A stretch of DNA of 64,000 nucleotides from Thamnidium elegans (GCA_025201345.1 JAIXMG010000005.1:1240001-1304000), one strand, 5' to 3'. Shown: positions 9,846-22,919, counted from the first letter of the stretch. Notes: generated by a model from the letters alone, not told the origin. Made by a program: numbers and translations.

Positions 9846-10241
9846 TCAGAGAGAGAGAGAGCATTCTGAGACAAAATGTTTATAAAAAGTGATTCCTCGT
9901 TGATACCAACATTGAACTTTCTTCTCATGTATGCTACATAACCTAGTTATTTGAGTATTACAATTGTAAAGTAGATTTACGTGATCTTGTAGAATCCAAC
10001 AGTCCTTCATGATATGGCCAAATTTATCACATGCATTACAAGTAATCTTGCGACCCCTACTAGAGCCTTGACGACCTTTTTTAAATTGTGCATTCACATC
10101 AACGTCCATAGGAGACCAATCCACATTCGGTATCACCAGTACCTTTCTTTTATTTTTCTTTTTAATCAGTACACTCCCGAAACAGATTTTTTTTATAAGC
10201 TGCCATAGTAAAATTTTAGACCTAATCCAAAAAAAGACCAA
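9846..10241 (-). pseudogene. Gag-like zinc-knuckle relic
   Basis: A 131-codon frame with a CCHC knuckle CNACDKFGHIMKDC (C-x2-C-x4-H-x4-C) preceded by a basic GRQGSSRGRK stretch. This is the nucleocapsid end of retrotransposon Gag proteins. No start codon context, protease or polymerase follows, so it is a fragment. It may belong with the LTR-like sequence at 9374, but that one reads in the opposite orientation. Confidence 0.5.
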
Positions 10242-11708
10242 TTAAATTGCAATTATTACGTCAATAGCCTTATACTCAAAAGATCTTTATAAAGAAAAAG
10301 AAACGCGTTATATCTTTACACACAAAAGATCGAAAAGATCGGGTTCGTACGATCTGTTCTAATAAAGTACTTGCACTGAAGTATCAAAAAAAAAAAAAAA
10401 AAAAAAAACGAAAATTTGAACCACAATTTGAGTTGTTATCGTTTTTGGTCGCCTATATAAGAGGTGAAAATGATTTCAAGTATTGAGGAAGGATAGACAA
10501 CGACATGTAGGAAACTAGACCACTGCAGTAGTGCTAATAGGGCTGTATTCCCTATGGCCTAGTTAACTACACTAGCTGTCCGTGGACTTAATGTGCGCGA
10601 ATCTAGGCCTGACATCAGTACTAGATGTACTTCCTCTCTTTTTGATATTTTTTTTTTGCATGACCATTTCTGTGTGTTGTTTACGTCAAAGAATATTGTA
10701 CTACTTTAAGATCCAATTTTCACATTTTACCTGATCACTTCATTTATTATGTAATTTTATTATTTTTCATTCTATTATACACATTTTCGTTGCATTTATT
10801 TTCATTGGCTTTTCTTCTTTTAGTTCAACTATTCTTATTCTTTATCCTTATTACAATTTTATTAGTTTACTTGTAACATTACTAGATCTCTTTAATTTTT
10901 ATTTTATAATTACATTTGGTTGTTTTTGATTGTAAAAGGAACACCTTATGTCGTTAAGCCTAGGTATGAATAGAGATCATTGGCATTCTTTTTCTATAGG
11001 CGGTTAATCTTATATTTGAACTGGTACTAGTTTTTTGACCTGTCTATCACTGGTACATTTAGTCTGAAGAAAATTTGAGTTTATGAAATTAACGCGTAAA
11101 GGTATTATAAATCATACTCGGGATATTCGTAGGGAGTTCCAGATTCGTACGAAATCTTTTTGATGTTTTTCAATTCAACATTTAACAAAAGACGGAGATA
11201 GACGATGTGGAGCGGGCAGCGTACTTCAATTTCTTCGATGTTTGGTCAACCCCTTTTGTTTTTCGCGATTACTCCGGATCAAATTTATGTATCTTTATAG
11301 AAAAAAACAGCGGTGATAGTATACTCTTTCAGGCGCTTCTAATATATTAAAAACCATATTATTACTAACGATAATGAACGAGTAATTACTGTTTAAAGGT
11401 CTTTTTTTTTTACTTGACGCTTTAGCTAAACGGACGTTAAGCTGGCGTTTTATTAAAAGCGTGTTTAATCTCTCAGTTTTGGATGTAGCACTTTTATTTA
11501 TAATTGAATAAAAATGAACTATTAAAAATCTTTAATCTTTGTTATATTTAATAGTAGTAATAGAAAACTGAATTCGATGTAATTACGAAAATAAAGCAAA
11601 TAGGTGAGTGCACGTGATAAAAAAAAGTAAGGTTTTTTTTTGCCCAAAAAAAAATCATGCCACCAGAGCGTATATTTAGTACCTTTTTATCAAACATGTC
11701 AATACCAC

Positions 11709-11739
<31 letters not shown>

Positions 11740-11963
11740 CTGGATCAGTAAGAAGTCAACACTTACCATGTTTTAGGTTTCCTTTTTTGACCCACTTATA
11801 TTTAACATCTGATACGCACAAAGCCATGCTTTTATTGCATTAAAGAAGTAGTACTTTAATCCTATTCGCTCAGTGTGACATAACTTTTTTTTTTTTTTAC
11901 ATTAAAAAAAAAAAGAAGCTATACCCCGCTTTCAAACCTTTTTTTTTTCTTTTTTTTTATATT
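10242..11963. other. Intergenic, no gene seen
   Basis: About 1.7 kb without a convincing ORF. It contains poly-A at 10386-10408, a TATA-like CTATATAAGAGG near 10452 followed by a more GC-balanced stretch (10500-10620) of unknown nature, and a 29-nt poly-T run near 11711. It ends as the 5' flank of the PFK-2 gene, with pyrimidine tracts just before the ATG. Confidence 0.4.
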
Positions 11964-14124
11964 ATGCTTTCAAATTATTATAAAAATCGTAAAAAGAAGA
12001 CTTTGCCTGTTTTAAAAACAGATAAGGATTTAGAAGCAGAAGGATTAGCTAGACTATCTATTGACTTGCCTTCATTCCGTGTTACTGATGAACCTGACAG
12101 TGCTTTAACTGCCTCACCCACTACCTCAAGTAGACCAAGTTCTCTTCTTTTTAATAATACCAGTAATCCTATTGCACCAAAAAGAGCAGCAAAACTTGAG
12201 GATACTTCTTTATTAAATAGACATAGTGTTGGATTCGACGTTCCTGGTGCTGTACATACCATCATGACGCCAAGTAAGTAAATAACAACATCTCTTTCAA
12301 AAGTATTAACCTTTTTATTTTAGAACTAAGAACAGAGCGTCAAATTGATAGTAAATTAGTGGTTGTAATGGGTAAAAAAAAAGCAATTCTTTTTTTTTTT
12401 GTGATAAGAGAAACTAAATTGATATATGTATAATAGTTGGTTTGCCAGCAAGAGGAAAGAGTTATATTGTAAAAAAATTAAGACGATACTTGAATTGGTT
12501 ACAATACGAGACTAGAGTATTCAATGTAGGTAATTTACGTCGCGTTAATAAAAACTCTCAACAATTCGATCAATCCGCTACATTTTTCGATCCTGATAAC
12601 AAGGACGGAAGCAAGATACGTGATGACCTAGCTATCATGGTATTGGATGAGCTCATTGATTGGCTTAAAACAGGTGGACGTGTAGCTATTCACGATGCAA
12701 CCAATTCAACCGTACAAAGAAGGTAAATATACACACACACACACACACAAACAAGGTTATTTATGGGTATTGTTGTGTATAGAAAACTTTTAATTGATCG
12801 ATTAGCGCGTGAACCAGAGATTAAAGTGTTATTATTAGAATCAGTTTGTACAGATTTAGCGGTAAAGTTTTTACTTTTTTTTTACGCATGAAAAAACACT
12901 TACCCCCCCTCCCCAAAAAAAACAGGTTCTAGAGCGTAACTTTCGATTAAAGCTATCTGGCCCAGATTACAAAGACAAGGATCCAGCTAAAGCGTTATCT
13001 GATTTTAGACACCGTGTAGCAAACTATGAAAGAGCTTATGAACCAGTTGGAGATTGGGAAGAAGAGAATGATATACAATACTGTAAATTAGTTAACGTAG
13101 GCAAAAAAGTCATTGCTCATAATATATCTGGATATCTATCCGGTCAATGTATATTTTATTTAATGAATTTTAACTTGGCGGGTTAGTTGCCCTTTTTTTT
13201 TTTTTTTTTCTTGAATCCAAACTAACTAAAAAAGAATAGAACGTCAAATATTTGTAACACGTCATGGAGAAAGTGAAGATAATTTAGCCGGTAGAATTGG
13301 TGGTGATGCACCCGTACGTTACAACACAAAGTATAGAAAGAATAATTATTTACTTATACTTTAAATCAAAATAGTTGTCTGAAAAGGGTAGAAAGTTCTC
13401 AAAATGTTTAGCTAGATTTGTAAAGGAACGACGTATTGCATTCGCTCTTGACTTGGCTAGAAGAAAGATTGAACAAGAACAAGAATCAAAGTATCCATTA
13501 AAAGATTCGGACGAAGAAGAATTAAGTGCTGAAGAAGAATTTAATCAGCACAGAACAGAGAAAAAGGTCAAAGCAAGAGCTGAAGCTATTTCAAATTCTC
13601 AGTTTACTATTTGGACTAGTATGTTGAAAAGATCTATGCAAACTGCTGAATCCTTTGACCCTGATGAATACGATATAAAGGTATTATTAATGCACTGTAT
13701 AGTATATGTGATATTTAACAGTATATTATATATTTAGCATATTCGATTCTTGAATGAAATTAATTCAGGCGTAAGTTATTTTATTTTTTAAAAAAAAAAG
13801 AGTATATATTGATATACAAAATACTTACTTGTTATACAGAGCAGAGAAGGAATGACATATGAAGAAATTAAAGCACAACACCCATCTGAATTCAAGGCAC
13901 GTCAAGATGATAAACTATATTACCGTTATCCTGGTATGGGAGGTGAATCCTACATAGACGTTATACACCGACTTCAATCAATGATTATAGAATTAGAAAG
14001 AATGAATCAATCTTGTTTAATTGTTACACATAGAGTCGTATTACGTATCTTACTTGGATATTTATTAGAATGGTCTCAAACACAAATGCCTCATATGCTA
14101 GTACCTATTCACACGTAAAGTCTC

Positions 14125-14155
<31 letters not shown>

Positions 14156-14296
14156 CCTGTATATAAATAATAACTTTAATTTTATTTATATAGTGTTTAT
14201 GAGTTACGTCCAAAGCCTTATGGTGTAGAGCTTACAAGTTGGACATGGGATGAAGAGACTGATACCTTTACTGTATTAAACGAAACAACTCAATAA
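11964..14296 (+). CDS. 6-phosphofructo-2-kinase / fructose-2,6-bisphosphatase
   Basis: Ten exons: 11964-12273, 12324-12371, 12437-12722, 12783-12861, 12926-13181, 13240-13313, 13375-13680, 13738-13770, 13840-14114, 14194-14296 (589 aa). The enzyme makes and breaks fructose-2,6-bisphosphate, the allosteric switch between glycolysis and gluconeogenesis, in the cytosol. After a roughly 100-residue Ser/Pro-rich leader the kinase domain has the P-loop GLPARGKS and the HDATNST segment. The phosphatase half has the RHGESEDN catalytic box with the phospho-accepting His, then GGESYIDVIHRL and VTHRVVLRI with the second His. All key residues are present, so both activities are predicted, unlike yeast Pfk26, which lacks the phosphatase His. 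An acidic/basic insert of about 50 residues (DSDEEELSAEEE) sits in the phosphatase domain. A (CA)n run begins the intron at 12723. Confidence 0.95.
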
Positions 14297-14339
14297 ATCG
14301 TATCAAACAAACATTTAAATAAACAATAAAAAATTGCAT

Positions 14340-14490
14340 ATTATTTTAGGGCATCCAGGGCATCCAAAGTCTGTCGATCAAATGACCAAATACAAACACG
14401 TAAAGGGAGTGATCATTCCTCTGTGAGGCATATTCACCATTGGTACTAAAAAGCGTGTGTGTAATGCAGTAAATGCTTGTACAGTTTCAC
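14340..14490 (-). pseudogene. Possible WD40-repeat fragment
   Basis: Reverse-strand text reads GSETVQAFTALHT in one frame, TNGEYASQRNDHSLYV in another and IWSFDRQTL in the third. In sequence these resemble the end of one WD40 blade and the start of the next. Frameshifts separate them and nothing continues on either side. It may be chance; it could also be a small decayed fragment lying in the 3' flank of the PFK-2 gene. Confidence 0.2.
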
Positions 14491-14589
14491 TGCCAAAAAA
14501 AAAAAAAAAAAGTTTGAATCTCAGTTAAAAATGAAAAAGTTCTAGTTTTCCCTTAATTCCTTTTCTCTCTTTTTATTATTATTATTGTT

Positions 14590-14992
14590 ATGACTGATCA
14601 AGCACCTCAACGTACTCGTTTAACAAAGTCAAAAGCCACTGCTTCAACAACAGCGATTCAAACGTTGGAGATAACAACAACAGCGGTAGTAAATATTAAT
14701 AATAATGATGCTTTATCACCTTCTCCTCCAACTGCTGCCGCTGCTTTTGCAACTGCCGAAGACACGGAAGTAAACGACTTGTCACGAAAACAATCTCACC
14801 ATCACCATCACCATCATATTAGGTCACCTGCTTTTGAGCCCAACTCTACCCTGGCATCTCCTTTACCTTCTCCACAAATAATTGATACAGTAACTCCTGT
14901 ATCTGCTGAACTTGTATTACCTCCACCTATTGTCAAAGGTCCTTCCGAAGCTATTGTAGCCTTACAAGATGCTGCTAATGGTACATAAAAAA

Positions 14993-15028
<36 letters not shown>

Positions 15029-16877
15029 TTTTTATTATCATTATTTTGTAGCAGTAAATAATAAGAAGCCTCAAAAGAACAAGACAACTTCAACGCAACT
15101 TCAATTATTTGAGTCATCATTTTTTTCAGCAGCACTTTTAATTCAATGGTCTAACCTAGTAGGACCTAAAGTAGAAAAGGTATGGTCAGTGGAACCGCTG
15201 GAAGAGAAAGTTCAGATGATGATTGGCAGACAAGTATTGAATGGAGAGATGGGTCGTACATTAAAGGGAGTAGAACCTAAATGGATAGTACTTCATCGAC
15301 AAGCTATTATCTGTACAGGGTTTCTATTTCATGATCCTACATTGGAATCTCTGTGCGCCTTTGTGTTTGTGGTTCCTGTAAGATATTTAAGAAATTTCTC
15401 TCAGTATTTTAATGTCTTGTGCGATCGTATACCAACTCAATTAGTTGATCCTCTTACCAAGCTACGCAAAATCTATAAACGCCATTCAATTGTATAGTAT
15501 CTTTTTATATTGATAAGATAATATATCAACTTATCTAATATTTTCTTTGTAGTCTTGGACCATTGCTTTAAACTTTTTTACGGTAGATAAGCTTATACCA
15601 TTTGTCAAATCTGTCATGGACTTGGAATCTGTTTCATTGCCAATTGACTGTGTAAAAGTAAAAGAAAGAATTCGCTCTTTTTATTGTAGTAATAGCTTCT
15701 AAAAAAAAAAATATTATTATTAGACAAGTCATACCATTCTAGATAATGAGTCCCGACAAATGTTAGATTCCCCATTTATTGCCAAGTTTGTAAAATATAA
15801 AAAATTACACACTACTGTGCAACCATTACTTACTAAAAAAAATATATATATCTGTATATATTTTTTCGCAGGGTAATCACATCCCATTTACAGACTTTTG
15901 GTTCAACATTACTAGTAGGTAATACCTTGGCAAGTATGAATATGGTAAGGGATTCACAAGATTGTGTTTTATAGTGACACTGATAAAAAAAAAAAAAAAA
16001 ATAGATTATAAATACTTTGGCTTTATTTCTATCTCCTGAGGAAAGAAGTAGATCTAGTCATGCTAGAAAACATCATCATTATATGCCAGATTTGTACCTG
16101 CAAGGCCTATTAATACAGGTTTAATATATTGATTTATTTTATATTAATAATACAAGTTTATTTATATATATATATATACAGGATGTAGAAGAAATGGAAA
16201 CTAGAATTGAAATTGCAGTATTGGACTCAACTGTACCAACTACACTTGTTGATCTCACTCGGCTTGTAGTTCGAAAGACACCTCTGTATTCCAATTACGA
16301 TCAATTGAAATCACAGTATTACTGTGCCATGTCTTCTAAACTTGAAGATAACCTAGTAAATTATATTAACGAAGGGAGTGGCATCACTTTAAACGATTGG
16401 AGGTACAAAATAACAATTAAAAATTAAATTGAATAGATAAATTTAATACATGTTTTCATAGTAAGCGCCAACAAATCTTTGAAAAAACAGATGATATAGC
16501 TCCCATGGTTCAAACACTAATAGATGAAACCCGTAAAATACCTGCCAGAATAAGAGAATCTTATGTTAGACAATGGAGAAGGTCCCTAGTAAGAAGAGCT
16601 TTAGCAATGATAAAGTTTGTACAAGATGAAACGTAATACAAAAAAAAAATATATATATGTATACAAAAATGCCGAGGTATATTGTATTAATTTTTTTTTT
16701 TTTTTGTAATATAGTCCAGTTATACTTTGTCAGCCAACAGATAACGATTTAACTACCAGAATTATGAACGCACTTGCTTTATATCATATGTCTGATTTTA
16801 TTATCGTATTAACTCAGGCTGAAAAATTAAGACCTGGAACTATCGAATTTATTTCCACTTATTCGACAAGATTATAA
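14590..16877 (+). CDS. C9orf72-like DENN-family protein
   Basis: Nine exons: 14590-14980, 15052-15491, 15553-15651, 15724-15785, 15872-15944, 16005-16118, 16182-16402, 16462-16632, 16715-16877 (577 aa). The first 130 residues are low-complexity (Thr/Ala/Ser, a His7 run, Pro). From about residue 150 the text follows C9orf72 in order: LIQWSNLVGPKVEKVW (longin start), a segment ending PVRYLRNFSQYF, then VITSHLQTFGSTLLVGN, INTLALFLSPEER, and at the C-terminus ALAMIKFVQDET and AEKLRPGTIEF. In animals C9orf72 works with SMCR8 and WDR41 as a GAP for ARF/RAB GTPases in autophagy and lysosome control. The same role here is inference. The exon 4 donor is GTTTGT, chosen because it keeps the conserved frame. 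Confidence 0.8.
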
Positions 16878-17224
16878 GATACCCCCCTCCCCTTTTTTTT
16901 AATTACACTCATTCTCTTGTATTGTGTGCATATTATACTTTTTTTTTTTCATATCCATGTACATATGTTATTCTTCTTACTAATAAAAGTGTCATTCCCC
17001 TCTCTCTTATATATTATATTTAAACTTAGTGAAACATATTTTCTACCTTCATTCTATGTGTATCACATCCATGCCTGACCTTTTATCTTTTACTATACTA
17101 TCAAATGAGTATATATATATATATATAAACCTCCCCGCACAAAAGAAAACGCTACAACTTTATTTTTTAAAATTTCGTATAAATCCTGAACGTCGCACGA
17201 TATTCAAGAAAAAGCAAAAAAATA
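16878..17224. other. Intergenic, no gene seen
   Basis: This is the 3' flank of the C9orf72-like gene and the downstream side of the tRNA. It contains an AATAAAA hexamer near 16980 and short (TA)n runs. The tRNA lies on the opposite strand at 17225. Confidence 0.5.
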
Positions 17225-17298
17225 TGATTTCTGCCAGACTTGAACTGGCGACCGTCTGCGTGTTAAGCAGACGTGATAACCGACTACACCAAGAAACC
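17225..17298 (-). tRNA. tRNA-Val (anticodon AAC)
   Basis: A 74-nt cloverleaf on the minus strand. The acceptor stem GGTTTCT pairs with AGAAATC. The D-arm contains GGTTA. The anticodon stem TCTGC/GCAGA closes a 7-nt loop TTAACAC with AAC at positions 34-36. The T-arm GCCAG-TTCAAGT-CTGGC is complete. A-box and B-box promoter sequences are intrinsic. No intron is present. It closely resembles the common fungal tRNA-Val(AAC). Confidence 0.95.
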
Positions 17299-19102
17299 CT
17301 TGTTGTATTATTTGTCCAAAAAGTTACTTAAAATTACAAAATTAAAAAAACGTGATATTCCCGTGACATACACGTGTATGTCACGTTTTATGAGCTATAT
17401 ACACTACATTTACTTTTTAAATGAGCACAAAAGTAATCAGGTACTCATCCAATAGTTTAATATTTTAATGAGTGATACCCTAAAAAGTGCCTATATTTCT
17501 TTTTTTCATTTTATTTACGTCGATTTTTTTAATAGAATTCGTTTATTACTGTATTTCTGAAGAGGTTTAAACTTGTTAATAAAAATGATAGCACTAATAT
17601 TGGATGATAGATTCAAGTAATATAAGTTGAGTAGTAAAGAGAAGTTATCTCCAATTACTATAGCAAAGTATTTTATTGAGAGATTTTTTAGCAAAGTCTA
17701 AACAGTACTTTTAAACTGTTATTTCTTATTAATAAGACTAGAAGGAGATGAACTCGTATTACTGCAAATTCAATCGTACTATTTTTCACTGCAGTTAATT
17801 AGACAGTTCCCTTTTATTTTATTGCTTTTATACGAGTGGTGTTTTCTTTCTTCTGCCTTCTATGATAGAGGCTAATTATAAAAAAAAAGTTTTTTTTTTC
17901 TTACTTTTTCTCTTTCCTCTCTTCAATGGTAAGCAATGACTACAATGCTTTCCTCAATAATCAACTCTAACCTCCGTTAAAGTAATAGAAGAATACTCTC
18001 AGGTAATTTCCAAAACCCTCTAAAAATGCAGTTCTGTTCTGTTCAAAACTTTATTCAGGGCTTCCTGCTGGTCTACTGCTTTACTTTGTCATAAGGCTTT
18101 GACTGGTTTTTTTTTTACTATACTTTGGTACGATCCTTTGGTGCAAGACTTTGTTTGGTCTCTACTACAAATGCTGCCAAAATTATTTTAAAGCTTTTAC
18201 TCCTGCTGTGTGCAAAATATTATTTGAGACTTTGGGTGGATCTCTTGCACAAGGCTTTTGGTTGGTTTCTTCCTATACTTTGGTACACTACTCTGGTACA
18301 ATACTATGCTACAAGCCTTTGGCACAAAACTTTACTTGGTGTCCACTACAGAAATTTGATGGGTTTCTATTACTTTTGCTTTTACTGTTGGTTCTATCTA
18401 ATACCGTATTTGGTCAGAAATAGGCGGCTCCGTAAAGAAAAGGCTCCAAAGGGCACTTTATAGATTACCATAAAGAAAAGGCTTACAAGGGCATTATATG
18501 ATTATTAGTTGAGATATGATGATACGAATACTTACTTATTTATAAGCTCTGACATACCAACCTTTTTAACTTGATAAATTATTCTTTGTAACTTTTCCTA
18601 TCTAAAAAAAACTAAACATTAAAATTATTGCCAAAGTTGCCTTCGACTTCAATAAGCAGCTAGCAATAAGGCTAGAAGATTTTTTTTTTTAAAATATATT
18701 ATTGAGTGTTTCTATTACAGCCAAGAGTAAGGGAAAACGGATTTTTTTTTTATAGTATTAGCGATAGAGCGGGGGTTTGGAAAGTACTTGCGTTTTGCGT
18801 ATTAGTAAGAAGCCGTTGTCATATTAAGAGAATACAAGACAATTTCAACTGTTAGATACTATCAATACCCGATCTAAACATGTAGCATTCTTGTATTTAC
18901 GGAGAATGATAGATCGAAATCGGATCTAACCGAATAAAATGACTTCATTGTGAAGTGTTGTCTCATAAGCTATGAACTCCGGACCCTTCTTTTGTTGCAT
19001 TGAAGTAATAGCCGTCACGTCTTATGCACTACAATAAGTATTTTTTTTCTAATCAATTTTTTTTTCTTTTTCTTTTTAACGTTATATAAATATATACTAA
19101 AT
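17299..19102. other. Intergenic with degenerate direct repeats
   Basis: No convincing gene. At about 18118-18160 and 18271-18345, CTTTGG-rich units (CTTTGGTACGAT..., CAAGACTTTGTTTGGT) recur in degenerate form and generate overlapping hydrophobic frames. At 18432 and 18471 the block TAAAGAAAAGGCT...AAGGGCA...TATA is repeated, about 39 nt apart. The last 300 nt are the 5' flank of the IFRD gene. Confidence 0.4.
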
Positions 19103-20648
19103 ATGCCTTCATATAAGAAAAGTAGTAAGGCTAAACAAGAAGAGCCAGTAGAAGAAGCGCCCTTGACAGGTCCCGGTTGGATTGAAAAGATGAATGAAGC
19201 TATTGACAATCTTTCAGAAAGTCGTACGAGGTAAAAAAAAAAAAAAAACCTTCTATTACTGTTTATATACATATATACTTATTATAATATTTAGTACCCG
19301 TGAAGAATCTTTAGATACAATTACGAAGATATTTGCAGGTCACCATGTATTTTCACAAATCGAAAGCCGCTTAGAAGAAATATTGGGCTTATTAAAAAAA
19401 TCCTTAACAAAGAACCATAGTGTGAAAGAAGCATGTCTTGCAGCTTACGCCATTTCATTAACGTTTATCAACTTGGATGACATTTCAGAAGGAGAAGGTG
19501 ATGATTTATACCGAAGAATATTACCTTCTTTAAGAACCACTATTAAAGACAGCGAAGATATTGAGATAAAAATTAGTGTAAAGTCATTACATCATTTGCC
19601 TTAGTTTTAAAAAAAAAAATACTAAAATAACTTTTATTTAGTGTCTACAAACATTAGCTTTGATCACTTATACTGCGGCTTCTGATATTGATAAGCAATT
19701 GGTCCGTGATTACTTGTTTGATTTGATCGAAACAGATGGTGCAGATTTTAACGTAGAGGAACTAGCACCACAAGAATGTGATGAATTATTTGCAGAAGCA
19801 TTAAGAGCCTATGGAATTTTATACGCCGCTTCTTTCTCCACAGGATTTGTTGATTTCGATGTATTATGGGAAGAGGTTGAAAAGTAAGTAATAAACCAGG
19901 GGATGTATGTGTAACAAACAAGGGAACTGACCTATTTTTTTTTATAGGGTCATGCCAGTACATGAAATGTTACTAGAATCGGCTGATAAGGATATTCGTA
20001 TTGCTGCCGGTGAAAACATTGGGTTAATGTTTGAAACCGTCAATGTGTTCTTGGCAGCTGATGCTGATGATGAAGAGGAAGAGGAAGAAGATACAGTGAA
20101 ACCAGAATATGATAATATGGATGGTTTAATTCATACTTTAAAAGGTTTATCAGTTGATAGTAATCGTCGTAGAGCAAAGAGTGATCGTGTAGAACAAAAG
20201 TCCGTATTCCGTGATATTGTCAAGACTGTAGAAGAGAATATTAGACCAGTAGAAGAACTCAAGATTAGTGGAAGAGTATTGATGTTCCGTGGTTGGTCCA
20301 AGATCTTGCCTTTAAATTCATTTAGAAAGTGTTTAGGACAAGGATTTCAACATCATTTAAAGGTTTGTAGCATAAATAAACTGCAATTGCATACGACTTT
20401 TACTAAATCTGTAATAATAATAATAATAATAATAGACCAATTCAATGATGAAAGAAATCTTCCGTTATTCTACCGGATTTTCTTCTCGTCAAGCACAAGA
20501 TTCAGATGATTCAGGTGACGATGATGATTTAAATACAGGTGGTTTAAGTAACGTTGATAAAAAATACGTTTATGACGAAAATAAAAAATCAAGAACCAAA
20601 CAAATCCGTAATGCAAGAATAATAAAAGAAACCAGTCCAGCATACTAG
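19103..20648 (+). CDS. Interferon-related developmental regulator (IFRD/TIS7) family protein
   Basis: Five exons: 19103-19230, 19295-19577, 19642-19883, 19948-20362, 20436-20648 (426 aa). The start is the first ATG after a pyrimidine-rich leader. Residues from about 40 to 310 form the helical IFRD domain, with armadillo-like text such as SRLEEILGLLKKSLTK and RAYGILYAASFSTGFVDF and an acidic spacer (ADADDEEEEEED). The C-terminal IFRD_C region follows with SVFRDIVKTVEENIRP and GWSKILPLNSFRKCLGQGF, then an acidic/basic tail. Family members are transcriptional co-regulators, and the human paralogue IFRD2 binds idle ribosomes. The function in fungi is not established, so I give only the family. 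Confidence 0.85.
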
Positions 20649-20866
20649 AACAAAAAAAAAAAAAAAAAAAAAACGCTATCCTCTTTTGTATATACAGTAT
20701 ATACATATATATATATATATTGAACCTACGGTTTCTCTCTTTTTTTTTTCAAGAAAAATTATTACTTCCATCATATCATAATAACTAAATTAACCAAAAA
20801 TTTGTAATAAAAAAGAGTTCTTTTTAATTAAAATATTTATGTACAGAATTTTTTTTTTTCGAATAA

Positions 20867-22579
20867 TTAAGGTTGAATAGTTCTAGTAGTACTCAACTCT
20901 TCAAGAGGGTGATCTTCATTAGTAGAATGATTAATAAACCCATCACGAAGTTGATCACGCTCACGTCTTTCTCTTTCTTCAATTTCTTGAACAGTTTCAG
21001 GTCCCCATTCGGCTGGAACTACCAAGTTTAAGAAGATAGCCAACAAGGAACCAATACAGTACCCAGTATTAATAATAGTTTCAATGGCACTCAAGAAACC
21101 CTTTAAGGCCTCATTACCACCGTCGTACTTGAATACATGATTAAACCAAGTAGGAACCAATGTTACACCTAAGCCTAAGGCCAAAGAGCAAGTGACAATA
21201 AATCTATCACGACGAGTCCATTGAAGATAAGCCAATATACGAATACCAGAGACTGTAACTGAAGCAAACAAGAAAGCATTCATGCCACCCAAAACTGAAG
21301 AAGGAATAGCTAAAAACACTGCTGAGATCTTACCAAAGATTCCATAAAGCAAGATAAAGAAACAACAACAGTAACCAGCGATACGATTAGCACAACGTGT
21401 CATGGCAATGACACCGTTATTTTGTGCAAAAGTAACCACAGGACTAATAGTCATACAAGCAGCCAAAAAAGAACTAAGTCCATCAGCAAGTAACCCACCT
21501 TGAATACGACGTTGAAATGGTTCACCTTCTACTTCAACACCAGAGACGTCACAAGAAGCAGTGATATCACCAATACTTTCCAACATATTATCAAGATAAA
21601 CAATTAAAAATGGTATCACCGCAGGTCCATAGACTGTAATGGGAAAAGTTTTGGTCCAAAGGAAAGTAATAGCAGGAGCACTTTCAATAGTACTATGATC
21701 AACATAACCACAGGCAGCTGCTACAATTAAGCCTACAATCAATCCAATCACAATCTGAGAACTCTTCATAAATGCTGAACCCAAATTTTCAATTAATACA
21801 ATGGTAGCAAATACCAAGAAACCAAGACCCATAAATTGAGGACTACCCCAGGTAAGTGCGTTGGGCGCATCAATGTTGGGACATTTACTATAGAAACCAG
21901 TAGCAGGCATAGAAGCACAACCACCAGATCCACCGGCCCAATCCTTTAATGCAGTACTAATAACGGAACAACCGATCAACAAAATGGTGGTACCAGATAC
22001 AATAGGTGGAAAAAGACGTTTGATCGTCTTTGGTGGCAAGAAACTCATACCCATTTCGAAAAATGAACAAACCATAGCTACACGTATAAGTTTGTATCAA
22101 TTTTTACCCCACTTATATATCTCTCACGCTCTTTTTTACTTACATGTTCCTAAAATTGCACCCCAAGCCTGAGGACAGGGTAAATTTTGAACTGTTCCAT
22201 CTTCTAAAATATTGGTGGGACAGTAACCACTGGAATACATGTTTCTAATAACTGCACTTGCAGCAGGAATACTAGCAAAATTAGGACCGACAACACAAAG
22301 TAAACCGGTACCAATGTAATAACCTAAAAAAAAAATTGAGTCAGAAAAAAAAAATCTATTTATTATAAATCGATTTCATTTACCAGTTCTCCAGATTTTA
22401 AAACGAGTGATTTGAATAATCGATAAAAGAGCAGAAGTAATTAAAGCAGCAGATAAAAGATATTGTTGATCAGCCGTTGTTAAATTTAAAGCAGTTGGAC
22501 CTGAACCAGTCATAATAAGAATTGGTGTAACTACACCACTGACCTGTCAAACCATAAAATAAATAAATAAATAAATAAA

Positions 22580-22626
<47 letters not shown>

Positions 22627-22919
22627 ATAGCAAGTGAATGTTGAAAACCCATAATAATAGCTAAACCTAAAGGCAATCTACTATTTAACCCCCAAAATGG
22701 AGCAGTTGTCTTATCCTTGATGAAGATAGAGGGCATACACATGGTAGCCCAATCGAAATCACCCCACCAACCTTCTTTAGTACCTACTTGGGATCTAAAG
22801 ACTTCCCAAAGGTTAGGTGTGGGGGCAGGAGCATATGCTTCAAATTGTGTTTGAGTAGAGTCTGGAATTGTTTCAGCATTATGAATGCTGTGTATACTAT
22901 GTCCAGTTTTACTATCCAT
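20867..22919 (-). CDS. Purine (uric acid/xanthine) permease, NAT/NCS2 family
   Basis: Four exons on the minus strand: 22919-22626, 22543-22384, 22323-22144, 22077-20867 (614 aa). A cytosolic N-terminal tail of about 70 residues precedes a series of hydrophobic membrane segments. The NAT signature QNNGVIAMTR, which lines the substrate site, is intact in exon 4, and the conserved SIGDITASCDVSGVEVEG precedes it. The C-terminal tail is charged (IEERERRERDQ). Overall it is closest to the UapA/UapC type of H+ symporter that imports uric acid and xanthine at the plasma membrane; exact specificity cannot be read from sequence. The first intron contains a T tract of more than 40 nt (about 22580-22623). 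Confidence 0.92.

Noticed and set aside
18125..18463. Hydrophobic 112-codon frame as a membrane protein gene
   Set aside because: It overlaps another hydrophobic frame on the same strand and arises from degenerate T-rich repeats; no splice or start context.
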